This document shows, one piece after another, positions 28,701 to 41,700 of a stretch of DNA of 64,000 nt. The position numbers and the translations under genes were made by a program. The notes below the pieces were generated by a model that ran no database searches, was not told the DNA's origin, and saw only the letters and a list, made by a program, of their open reading frames with translations. The stretch's first letter is position 1; the number at the start of each line of letters is the position of its first letter. This stretch comes from Dendrophyllia cribrosa. Lineage: Eukaryota > Cnidaria > Anthozoa > Scleractinia > Dendrophylliidae. The stretch is taken from the NCBI GenBank assembly GCA_024195265.1, contig JAJLRJ010000005.1, forward strand, positions 37,195,105 through 37,259,104. Reading direction: 5' to 3'.

Positions 28701-31700
28701 AGTTTAATAGACCATTTTTTTCAGTAAAAATCAGCCTATAATTTCACGGTGTTTATTCATTCCTTCATCTACAGATATTTACAAAACAATATGATAACAT
28801 CTGTAACTTATGAAACCTTTGCCAAGAACACCTACCTCCTATACCGGTAAGTATTGATCTCTGCCATCTTACTCGTCAATGACATTTTCCTGCTTGTTTT
28901 TAAATATGAAAAACACTGTAGCCTCACTAAACTCGATATTCAGCACATGTCCTGGCTCGACCTCAATGGAAATATATTCTCTTAAAAAAGTGCTATTTGA
29001 AAACTCTTTTTCAGCAAATTCCGGTTTTTTTTTTCTTTTAGGTTTCTAAACGCCAACCAATTAGTGAATATTCCAAATGGGACCTTTGTTAATTCGAACT
29101 TTGATTATACTTCGGGTTTCAACGAAATAATGTGAGTATCAAGGGTAAAACTACAAATAAAGTATATGAATGAAAATAATATATGAACTGTGGATATAGA
29201 GTGTAAAGTGAAGAAATGATCCTCGCCGTTTTGCTTGCAATTTAAGCAATTGCAAAGAAGAAGCCTGCGAAAAATATCAGGGATTTATTTATTTATTTAA
29301 ACACGGTTTAAAAAAGAAATACATCAGGTAAATAAAATACTAATCTAATTTGAACCCATAGGGTCCATGTTTCGGATGCGATGCTCTTCCAACTGAGCTA
29401 TGAAACTATGCATGCACAGTGGGAGCAATGTCAATTGTAAATTCAATGTTCCAGATATATGAATGGCATAGAAATAGCGAAGGTAAAGTGAAGAAATGAT
29501 CCTTGTAATTTTGTGTGCAATTTAAGCAATTGCAAAGAAGCCGAAAACAATTGAAGATCATTTCTTCACTTTACGAAGGGTAAAACTGTTGAAATGTTTT
29601 AAGCAACATACTCTGTCCCATCCTTTACGTAGAAGAAGGGTCTCCGTATAAAAATCTCAATTTGTGTGCATTACCTTCAACCTCTGCTTGTTATGTAAGA
29701 AATGACGCGAGGTAAAATATAATAGTAAGCCTTTTCTACTTAATAAAAGGTTGTATATCCCAATGAATTTTTTTCGAAACTGTGATTTGTTATCAATGTG
29801 TTGAATTGTAAAACGATTATAGTGACTAACCTTGCGTAATATCATCTGATTTTAACCTATAGCCTCGTCGGCTAGGAAACAGGTGATATGGCGCACGCTT
29901 TCGCACGATAACTGTTAAGGTTACTGTGGGGAGGGGAGGGTTAGGGGGAGTGTGGTCGGTAGATACAGGATATATGTATTTCCATTGATTTTAACCACTT
30001 TAGCCAATTGCCTTGAAGAAGCAACATCAGGAACAACCGACTGCTGTGTCAGAGCACTTTGCTCTCACCGGACACAGTCTCCATTAACGACCTTCAAATC
30101 ATCCCACTAGAACTCATTAATTCTAATGGAGACATGATCCATAAAGCGAGAGAATCATATTTAATCACTAGAGCTGATACACTTGAACCTAATGGCATGA
30201 ACAGACGCGACGAAATTTGATCTTCCACGTATTTATTGTGACTATATTTACTAGCCGTTTTTAGTTTTCACAGTTACTTGTTTATTAGCCTATCATGTGT
30301 TAGCATTTTATCTTAGCCCTTTTTAAATATTGTAACCGTTTATTTCCATCTCCACTTAGCTTTCTTAGTTCCTGATGAAAGTTCGCTTTGTCTAACCGAA
30401 ATAAAATGTCAAGCAACGTTCGCTTTTTGAAAATGGCAAAATTGGAAATCTTTTAACACTTGAGAATCACATTTTGAGAGAAGTTCACCAAATTTGCAAC
30501 ACTAAATATGTGAACTATAAGATAACTGAACAGTGGTATATAATTTTCCCCTAGTTGCCCTAGCAACTATTGTTTACATTAGTTCAATGCTCATAAAAAC
30601 GTGCTAAATGAATGTACCCCCCCCCCCTCCGCCTATAATTGATCTAGAATCCATTGTCTAAACTTAAAGTCCATTTTTTTTAAATGTTGGAATTTGACTA
30701 TGCTGCTCCACTATAAGAGAAACTTTAATTTAAATAATTAGTACGGGTACATTGCAGCTCAACACTCCTCTTTGAAAGAGTGTTTAACCTAAGTCAATAA
30801 AATTTGCTACAGTCATTTGTGAATAGTTGTTCTCTGATATGAACCGAAAAGCAAAATATTTTATTAAATTTGTTATAATATTTTTCGACAATATGCTTGG
30901 ATATAGATTGCTTGATGTAGATTGACATGGTTTTAGTTCAGGAGCCCATCAATAGGAGCCTTTATCTCTCAAACTATACCATTTCCCGAGTAGATTCATT
31001 ATAGAACGGCATTTTTTTCTAGTATCCCCTAATATTTTATGTGATAACCATGCATAAAGAAAGGAAACCATTTTTGGATGGTACACTGTGTTAACAGATA
31101 ATTTAATGGGGAATTTTGAGAACTATTATTAATTATTCATTGTTTTCCTCTAGTCCCAGACCATCTTTAAAAAACGTTACAGTTAACAGAAAACATGTCA
31201 CTTTCCCGATTAGTTCCATAAACCTTGTGCTAATGGTCATCGGTAGAAAATTATTTTTCCGATATCTCGTTAATTTGGATCGAAATAAAATGCTAAAAAA
31301 AATTGGTCATGGTCATGGCCAAGTTATGATCGAAAGCTTTATCAGGATTGTTTTGTGAAGGATTATTTTGTGCCGTAGCTAAAAAGCAGTCAAAAGCGAT
31401 CTGAACACCGCGGGAAGTGAAATAGTATGCCACCGCAAGCGGATATATCTGTCAATTTGACCTTGGTTATGCCGTGTTTAGACTTGAGCGTTTTACCGAG
31501 GTATTGGAGTTTACTTACCAAGGTAAATATTTTGCGAGTGTAAACGCCAACTGATACCATGGTAAACGCCGCCCAAGACAATAGAAAGTTAACCAAGGTA
31601 AAAGTTCGATAAGTCCTGTGATCAGGCATGGTTTAGGTCGGTAACCAAGGTCGAGATGACAGATATATCCGCTTGTGGTCGCATAGTATTTCACAACCCG

Positions 31701-34700
31701 TGGTGTGGAGATTGCATCAGTCTCATTCGATCACGTTTTCGCGACGTTTGTTTTGAATCTACTACGAGTCATGGCAAAAAAACAAAGATCTGAAAAGGCA
31801 GGTACAAAAGTCGGAACGGATCAACTCGGATCGGATCGGACCGGATCCAGTCCGGGTCGGATCAACTCGGATCGACCCGGATTGACTCGGATCATAAAAA
31901 AAAATTAAATGAGAAAAAATAAAAATTTTACCCAATTGTAGGTTAAAATTCCTCTTAGAAATAGGCCAAATCAAGTAAGCTTTGCAACATTTAGAGCTCC
32001 ATGGCGTTCTCCGTGGCGTTCACCCGCCATGTTGTTTACTTGTGCCAGTTCCTCTCGGATCGTGGTTTCGTTACACGCTCCATCGATCGATCATATAAAC
32101 ATGGACCCAGCTAGCTTGCTGAAGGCGAGGAAGGTAAAATCTAAGACATCTTTCTCAATGACTGAATGTTTAATTTAAAGAAAATCATAGTTTTTGTAAC
32201 TCAGAATGTTCATATTGGTTTTTTTTACAGCAGGCGATGTACTGTTGCTTTTTGTCACAAGTTTATAGAATTCGTGGTTGCGTAGCGAAAAAGAAGTTTC
32301 TTTGCCGTCGAACTAACCCTGAGTCGACATGAATTTATTTATGGTGGGAGTATCGAGGTGGAAGCCATGTTTAAGTCACTTTTGACTCGCTTTCCTCGTC
32401 TTCAGCTGGGTTTATATGATCGATCGATGGAGCGTGTAACGAGTTCGTAACCTGATCCGAGAGAAACTGGCACTAGAAACAAAATGGCGGGTGAACGCCA
32501 CGGAAGCTCTAAACGTTGCAAAGCTTACTTGATTTGGCCTATTTCTGAGAGAAATTTTAACCTACAATTGGGTAAAATTTTTAATTTTATTTTTATTTCA
32601 TTCTTTTTTAATGATCCGAGTCGATCCGAGTTGATCCGACCCGGACTGGATCCGAGTTGATCCGACCCGGATTTGATCCGGTCCGATCCGATCCGAGTTG
32701 ATCCGTTCCGACTTTTGTACCTGCCTGATCTGAAAGACATTAATCCTTACGACAACGAACAACAATCGCCACGATGCCACAACCTCTCGCTTGTTTACCG
32801 GAATACATTCACGCAATCTAGTGTCCTTCTTTGCCAGATCCGGACCAACCACTCGGACAATGTATTAAATCGAACGTACGTCTGGATATTCTGAAGTTCT
32901 CTTTCCACCAATCTTTAATGAAATGTCCATGCAAAAGAGTTTCAAACCAGAATTGGTTTCTCGGTCATGACCACGCACGTCTAGCGCGCCTTTTTTTCTA
33001 AGAGCAATTTGAAGTGAAATTAATCGCTTTCGCCTTGACTTCTTGAGGTGCTGCAGAGGTAAGAGCCGCTGAAATCTTAAGACCGGAGTTTGCAGCTCAA
33101 ACACAAGAAAATGAAACGCGAGGGCTACAAGAGCCACAGCTTCTCTTATAAACGCGGGCATTTTATGCATGGATTTTAGAATTTGCCGCCAATAGTCGAT
33201 TTGATCGTGATCGTGATTGATGACAGGTTTACCTCGGTTATTTCAGTCAGTATAAACACTGAACAAATGTACCAAGGTTTAGTCAGTAAACATTTACCTC
33301 AGTAAATGCCCAAGTGTAAACACAGCATTACCAGACTATTAACCATGTCTGATCACATCGTTATTACAACATTTACCTTGGTCAAATTTCTATTGTCTTT
33401 GGCGGCATTTACCGAGGTCACCCACATAATAAACAAGTTACCCAATACAATGAACTAAAATGTTTACGTTGAACGAACTTAATGTAACTGGGCTAACTAC
33501 CAGTATTTCTTTCTCTTAACTTCGAAGAATATTGTCAGATAACCCTATAAAGACAATGGAACCAGGGGCATTTAGAGTCGGCGAAGGATACCCTTTAACG
33601 ATGTAAGTTATGAAAAAAAAAACAAAAAGTAATGTTTTTAAAAAGCTTATCTTACCGCTTCTTCAACCATCGTGATACTTATGGTGACGCGTACTCAGTC
33701 GACCTCATCGCCTGATGAAGACAAGCAGTAATCAGTCGAAAAGTCGAAAGAAACGATAATACACGTTAATATATATATAGATAGGCTGAGCACACCCTCA
33801 CCAAATTTGCATATTGTAAAAAGCAATAATTTATTACCCATTCTAGCTCTATTTAGTTTTAAACACTTTAGTTTGCTTTCGTGAATCTAAATTTCTTTAC
33901 GAAACCTGTGATAATCAATAAATGTGGCAGTAAACACTACCTAAGAATCTTAAGTTGCCTAAGAACAAAAAAATCAGTACTCACAAAACCAAGTGTTGCA
34001 CTTTATTTAAGAGATTGTCTCTCAAAACCGACTGATGAGTTTGGTTCGAAAAATAAATTTGTCACTCTAATGTGGGATTATTTAAAAGCCTTTACCTTGG
34101 CAGTCATGAAAATACAATTCGTTTGATCCAAAATAATATTTTAATTTTTTTACGATTTATTGAAGTTTGACGTGGGTAGGTACTAGTTTTATGCCGCTGA
34201 GACCCGAATAAATCGCAAACATTTCCGTCGCTGTTAAAAAATAAAAATTCACTCGAGAGGCCCAATTATTTGTTCAATCTACAGATACATCATTGCAGTT
34301 TGCTCAGCTATATCTCCGATCTAGATTAACTTCTTATTTTAAAAGTAATCAACGGGTTATTTTACACAAATATTATCGGCTTCCGAGAGCGAAACACGAA
34401 AATAGCTCACCTTTAAGGCGAAATTTTATAAATGTGGCACCTGCGTTAAAGTAAGAATAATATTTCTGTGCACTCCACGTTTCCAAGATTTACAACCGTT
34501 TGAATTTCATGAAAATTCTAAAACATGCCAATATAACAACTTGCCTTTAGCAGGATGATCGGCGAGCTCAATTTCTAGAATCTCTTTCTTTGCTTCAAAT
34601 TAAGAGTTTTGGCAGCTCAAGTCATCCATAAATCCTGAATAGTATTAAAGCGGTATGATTTTCATCCAGCACTAAGTTTCAATCGAAGTTTTACCTTGAT

Positions 34701-37700
34701 AAAGGGAGCTGAACGGCCATGTTCATTCGTAGCGAGCGTGACGGGCGCGTGACAAGCTATGGTTGGATTTGATTGGCCAGTATAGGGCACACGAGGTATC
34801 TCACGAATCCGTGACACTCGCTACGAAGAAACACATGCATGGCCGTTTAGGTTCGTTCATTCAACAAGGCAAAACTTCGATTGAAACTTAGCGCTGGTTG
34901 GAAATCGTACCGCTTTAATACTCTTCGGGATTTAGGGATGACTTAAAGCTGCAAAAACTCTCAACTTGAAGCAAAGAAAGAGATTCTAGAAAGTGAGCTC
35001 GCCCGAGCATTCTGCTAGGAAGGCAAGTTATTATATTGACATGTTTTAGAATTTTCGTGAAATTCGAACGGTTGTAAATCTTGGAAACGTGGAGTGCACA
35101 GAAATATCATTCTTCCTTAGGATTTAGAGTCATTTATAGTTTCTGTTTACATATGGAATGACTTTCAATTAGGTGCCACATTTTTAAAATTTTGCCTTAA
35201 AGTTGAGCTATTTTTGTGTTTGGCTCGGAAGCCGATTATTTGTGTGAAATAACCGCCGTTGATTACTGTTTGATTACTGTTGAAATAAAAAATTAATCTA
35301 GATCTGAGATATAGCTGAGCAAACTGCAATAATGTATATATATTTGTAGATTGAACAAATAATTGGGCCTCTCGAGTGAATTTTTATTTTTTAACAGCGA
35401 CGGAAATGTTCGCGATTTATTCGGGTCTCAGCAGCATAAAACTATTACCTACCATGTCAAACTTCAATAAATCGTAAAAAAAATTAAAATATTATTTTGG
35501 ATCAAACGAATTGTATTTTCATGACTGCCAAGGTGAAGGCTTTTAAATAACCCCATATTAGAGTGACAAATTATTTTTCGAACCAAAATCATCAGTCAGT
35601 TTTAAGAGACAATCTCTTAAATAAAGTGCAACACTTGGTTTTGTGAGTACTGATTTTCTTGTTTTTAGGCAACTTAAGATTCTAAGGTAGTGTTTACTGC
35701 CACATTTATTGATTATCACAGGTTTCATAAAGAAATTTAGATTCACTAAAAGCAAACTGAAGTGTTTAAAACTAAATAGAGCTAGAATGGGTAATAAATT
35801 ATTGCTTTTTACAATATGCAAATTTGGTGACGGTGTGCTTCGAAATTGGTCTTGAGAGCACCTGAAGGTCAAATGAGCCAATTTTTTCTCTATTGATTTT
35901 CATTTTACTAACATTGAGGTATCTCCTGGTATAAGTATCAATCTGAGCTAACTAGGCAGTTAAGAAATATAAACTTTTAAAATTAGGCAATTCTGGATGG
36001 TGTTTTTTTCTTCAAAATTTGGCCAAAACTTGTGCCAGCCCCCACACTGCCAGAACCTTCTCTGCCAAATCTGCACAAAAGATTTGAAAGACCCTTTGTA
36101 ATAGAAACACACCATGCAATTAATTAGTCAATAGGTTTTGTTTGTTTGTTTTTATTTTATTCCAAACTTACCCCTTGTAAAACGTGATTTTCCATGATCC
36201 ACTGGCCTCAAATGGTACTCCCCCCCCCCCCCCTTTAAACTTCTGAGCTAAAAGTCAGAAAACAAAACCACTTTGGCTTTTGGAATATCTTACCAAGGTC
36301 AACTTCTGCAGCAAGTTTCATCAAAATCGGTTAACCCCCATTTCCAACTTCTGGAACACTTTCTCAGACAGTGACACTTAATTGCGTGCGACTTTATGAA
36401 CAAGGGGAATTAGGTGGATGTAATACAATTTTAAACGCCTTTTAAGAAGAAGTTCTGTTTTTTTTTTCTGTCAGATATTTACTCCGGACACATCTAAAGA
36501 AATTGAGCCTGGAATCTATCACAGGCCTCCGTGGTCTAGATTCGAATCTGTAACGTATCAATTTTTACTTTTCGATGGGTAAACAAAAACAAAACCTATT
36601 TGAATCTATCCAGAGTCACCTGTTAAGATGTTTTGTTTTTATTTTCAACAGAAAATAGTAAAAAGAAGCAGAGCGTTCATGCCACACAAACGGTTAATAG
36701 TTCAGTTGGCAAAACAACCGTTAATATGCGCTTGCGTTAAAAACGTTTCGACAACAAAACAACAATACTAGACCTACACATACAATATACCTTTTGGTAC
36801 ATTTGTTTACCAAAAACATTTAGAATCAATCATGTATAATTATTGCTATAATGACTAAGAGAGAGATGGCATTTTATCGTGGCCGCGATTTCAAAAGCAA
36901 TATCGGCTTTCGAGTTTCACTGTATAACTTTGTCACGTTCCAGTGGAAAATACACGTTGTTTTTCAATAAATGCTTTTTCTTTCTGTTTTGTTGTATTGG
37001 TAGGTTTAGCTATTTTGATGCATGAAAAGTGACACGTCATACATACATACATACATACATGAACTTTATTTACACTCGAAATTAAAGAGTAGCCTAAAAA
37101 AGGCTAATATCTTCGAGAACATAAATAGTATAAAAAAATGAAAAAGGGGGAAAATCTATTTACATTAAAAAATCTAATTTACATCTATTTACACGAAGAA
37201 TGTCAATATACCATTATCCTATTGACAAGAGCGTTTGGGTTAGCGCTTTATTGCAGTTTTAAATTCACCCTAGACAATTACTAATTGTACATATAAATGG
37301 CTGACGTCATGGGACTGTTTTATTTTCCAAGCAGAAATTGCCTTCTTCTGGCTGAAAACCATTGTCAAAAACTTAACGAAAACGTCTTCCTCGATCATTT
37401 ATGACTGAATTTTTTTTCAGATTTATAAAAAACAGAACTCTTGGAACATTGGATTTTGTTTCCGTTTCCAACGGTCGAAGACGTTGCACAATATATCTGT
37501 TAGTACAACACGAGAGAGAGAGTGTTTTTTTAGGATTTCTAACGTGTGTTTAGTACTCGAACCTCGAAATTCAAGGCGTTGGAAATTCCGTTCTCAAACT
37601 CATTAATTATGCATGCAATGGAGAGCCAATCAATGAGGGATATTTTGGTCAGGTGGATGAATCTTGATACCCAATGAAACACCAGATAAGGATCTCACCG

Positions 37701-38728
37701 TGTTTCATCTGAGATCAAACATGTTTTTCATCTGAGATCAAACACTTGCATTTTAATGAGGTTTTTATTCATAATACAACTCGTACATTGTTAAACATGC
37801 GAGAGAGTAAACATTAGTACAAGTTCGATAACTCTAAATTTTTACTCCCTAAATAATTGCAATTCAGCTCACCTTCGGTCGCTATTATCAAGGGGATTTA
37901 ATGCGTCAGCGCCATTCCGTTCTTCAAGATAACGTCGGATACCACAAACCATTCCGTAAATAGTTTTCGCGGGATATCTCTCACCGGTCTTCTTAGCCAC
38001 TTCCATAACAAATTTACTAAGCCAATAATTTAAGCTCAGCGCGTCCATTTCTTCGAGTCTTGTAGAGAGCGTCGAGACTTTATGCAAGTCATAATCCTTG
38101 AAAAGGCCTCCTGGATCTAAAACGGGCGCTTTAATCGTCCGAGCAAATTGCCATTCACTAAAACTCGACAGGGCCCATTTGTTCTTATACTTCGTTGATA
38201 GGGGGACAGCTTTCTCCACTAAGTCTTCTTCTTCGCATGACGTTCTCGGCTCTCGAAACCTTACAGCTTTCGGCGCACCTTCTTCAGAAATGGTCGGACG
38301 CCAACTGTGATCAACAACAAGTCCTCATGCATATAAACGTGTTTTTTCGGCAAAGCGCAAAAAAATTATCACTGAATAATTTATCATTGTTTGCTTTGAG
38401 AAACATGTCACTGCATAATTTCCTATTGTTTCATTTGAGAAGACATGTCAAAAACTCGGGATTTTTGCTTTCTTTTGTTCTTTTCTTTTCTTTTTCTATT
38501 TTGTTTGCAATTAGGCGCCGATTGAGAAGCTATATCAAAAACTCGTGCTTCGGGTTTCATCAGGGGTTCCAAACACCTCGAAACAATAAAAGCACTCGGC
38601 CGAAGCGGCCTCGTGCTTTCATCTGTTTCTCGGTGTTTGGAACCCCTGATGAAACCCTCGCACTCGTTGTTGATATATTACATGAAACACTCCTGCGATT
38701 GTTTGATATAGGTGCTCCAGAGGGGATA

Positions 38729-38759
<31 letters not shown>

Positions 38760-41700
38760 GGAATGTGGGTTTCTCCTTAAAGATTGGACGTAGTAAGCTG
38801 GTTTCAAGAATACAAATCCTGCGCTGGTAAAAACGTTTTGTGTATTGACCCTTCACCGGGGTTAAAATCACAACGCATTAGCACCGTAACAACCCGAATT
38901 TCAATATGGCGAAGAGAGGGAACACAAAAACCGAACAAAAAATAATCGTGAGTGAAATTTGATCCTCGCAGTGCGCTATCAACTTAAGCAGTTGAAAAAG
39001 CGACCTGAAAAATATTCAGGCTTGAACGGGATTCGAACCCATGACCTTGCGATACCGGTGCAATACTCTATCCACTGAGCTACCAAGCCATACGGATAGA
39101 TAGTTAATTGACTATCTATCCATATGGCTTGGTAGTTCAGTGAATAGAGCATTGCACCGGTATCGCAAGGTCATGGGTTCGAATCCCGTTCAAGCCTGAA
39201 TTTTTTTCAGGTCGCTTTTTCAACTGCTTAAGTTGATAGCGCACTGCGAGGATCAAATTTCACTCATGTTTCATCCGCGGTACACATATATGATTTTCAT
39301 ATATTCATGTTCAAAAAATAATCGGTTACGCATGCTCTTTATGTTTCTTGTTTGATTGACAGATTTCTTTACTCGTGCAGTCATATAACCCTTATACGCG
39401 GCAGCATCAAAGGTCGCTGGTTTTCCCCCCCTCCCCCTCCCCGAGGTTTTTTTTTATTTATTTTATTTTTTTTTTATTGAAATCAACAATACTTACGACA
39501 CCACAACTACTTAAACTATTTACAATATGTTCGATTTTTACGATACAAAAGACTACGATACTAACTAGGGATTAGTATTAACTTACAAAAATAGTTTTTA
39601 AATGTATGACAACATAGTACAAGCTAAACGAGCTAAAATAAGCCAAAAAGGACATGTCACAAACAACAAAAAAGAAATTATATAAAAAAGCTTAAAATTT
39701 AACTTCCAATTTACATTTATGTTTTTCCATATCCAGATGATTTTTCATAAAGGCGAAAAAAGCTTACCAGATAGATAGATAGATAGATAGATAGAAACTT
39801 TATTTAAGTGTCAAAAGACCTTATAGCCTGGGTAAACCCATACTAATTTGGGGACACATAAAAAAGTATAAAATATCTAATATTAATCTAAAACCTAAAA
39901 TATATTTAATAACCTAAAATATATTCTTCTTCTCTCCTTGAAGCGTTGTAAATATAATATTTGGCTAAAATTATGCAGAGGTTTAAACCAAGACGAAGAG
40001 GGAGATTATTAGTGATACCGTAAATGATATTTGTCTCCGAAAGAGTCAACACTTCTTGATTTCTTTCATTCCACCAATCGGTGAAACGTGTCCAAAAGGA
40101 CATCACGTGGGAACAAGTTACAAAAAGATGTTTTAGAGTTTGTTTCTCGGTGCAAAGATGGCATTGTTCGCTTAAAATAATTAAATCCCTGAATAATGTA
40201 GCGTTTGTAGGCAGAATGTAATGGATGATTTTAAAATGGAAAATAGCAAGTCTAGTATATTTTGTCACTTTAAAAGGGATAATGTAGATATGATGTATTG
40301 TTTCTTCGTTAAGGCCAGCATTTTTCATTCTTTTTTCAGCTGTAGGTGTTTCGAATTCCATCTTCACATACATTTGGCCAACTGACTTGCAAGAAATTTT
40401 ATCTATTGACATTCCGCTATGATCGTTTGCTTGTAAAACCACTGGCGCATGTACGCGCATAATGCGCCTTTAATTTTTTAATCCATTTTTTAGGAATTGC
40501 ATGGCACAGGCCATGATATCTTAAGAAGTTCGTCTTTATAGGAAACTTAGAAGAAAAATCATAAAAAGTTAAGAAAGAGCCATCTTGGAAGATATGATTA
40601 ATTTTAGTAATGCCTGCCTCATGCCACTGACTATAAGCGACAGAGCAACCTTCAATTCTAATGAACCTGTTATTCCATATTATTTCATCTAGGATTTGCT
40701 CTTTCGTTTCAGGATTAGTGCAGTTGATTTTTTGCCAAGATTCTGGAGTTTCCTTATAAAATAATAGTGGTAAATCAATTGGGAGATATTTTAAGTCGAA
40801 GTTGCACCCAAATAAAAAACGACCGCCTACAGATTTTAGGTATTCCATAGGAATATGACACCAGCTAGCGTCTGCAATGCTATCATTTAACCGTTTGATC
40901 CACATTGCTTTGAGAGAATTATTGATAATTTTAAAATCAGGCATGTCGAGTCCTCCTCTTTCTTTAGGCCCTATCATAGTTTTATGCTTTATTTTGACTT
41001 TTTTTCCTCTGCCATTACATTTGAGTTTTGTGATATGTGTTTTAGAGTATTGCCGTTTTTCTAAGTTTAAAAAATACTTGGTGTTTTTTTCACCTTCCTC
41101 GTGCCAGCGTGTCCTACTCCTGATAATAGCGCCTTTTGTTTTGTATTCAATAATCTTATTCAGTTCAGATTGGAGGCAATAGAGCTGTGAAATATTTTGC
41201 TTGGATCTATTATTTTTTAACTCGTTCATTAAACGGTCGATTTGTTTTTGTAAATCTTTTTCCCTATTTCTTCGTTTTTTATTCATTCGCTTTGAATATT
41301 GAACACAAAAACCTCTCACTTCCATCTTGATCATATCCCAGTAAAGACCTTTGTCATCTAGATAGCTATGCTTTGCTTTGAATTCAGGAATTTTGTCCCA
41401 GAGTTCAGATATAAAATTTTCGTCTTTTAACAAGGAATTGTTTAATTTCCAGAATCCTGGACCACGTTTAGCGTATTCTTCCGATTGTAGGGCGAGAACA
41501 ACTGCTGAATGATACGATCAGAGAATGTAGGGTTTGTTATTTCTATCTTAGAAACAACAGATAAAAGATCTTTGGAAATTAACCAATAATCCAACCGGCA
41601 TTGAAATTTTAACGACTTGTTGCGCCAAGTGTACTGAGCTTGACTAGGATGCTTATGTCTCCAAATGTCTTTCAGTTTCAAATTATTGCATAAATTATTT

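Noticed and set aside
38195..38871. Open frames with poly-glycine or poly-proline
   Set aside because: Caused by the poly-G tract; no coding signature.
39019..39197. Two tRNA genes
   Set aside because: SINE tails follow both heads and the pair forms a palindrome; the anticodon stem has a mismatch and the + copy has a damaged D stem.
40877..41182. + strand hydrophobic frame
   Set aside because: Antisense shadow of LINE ORF2.
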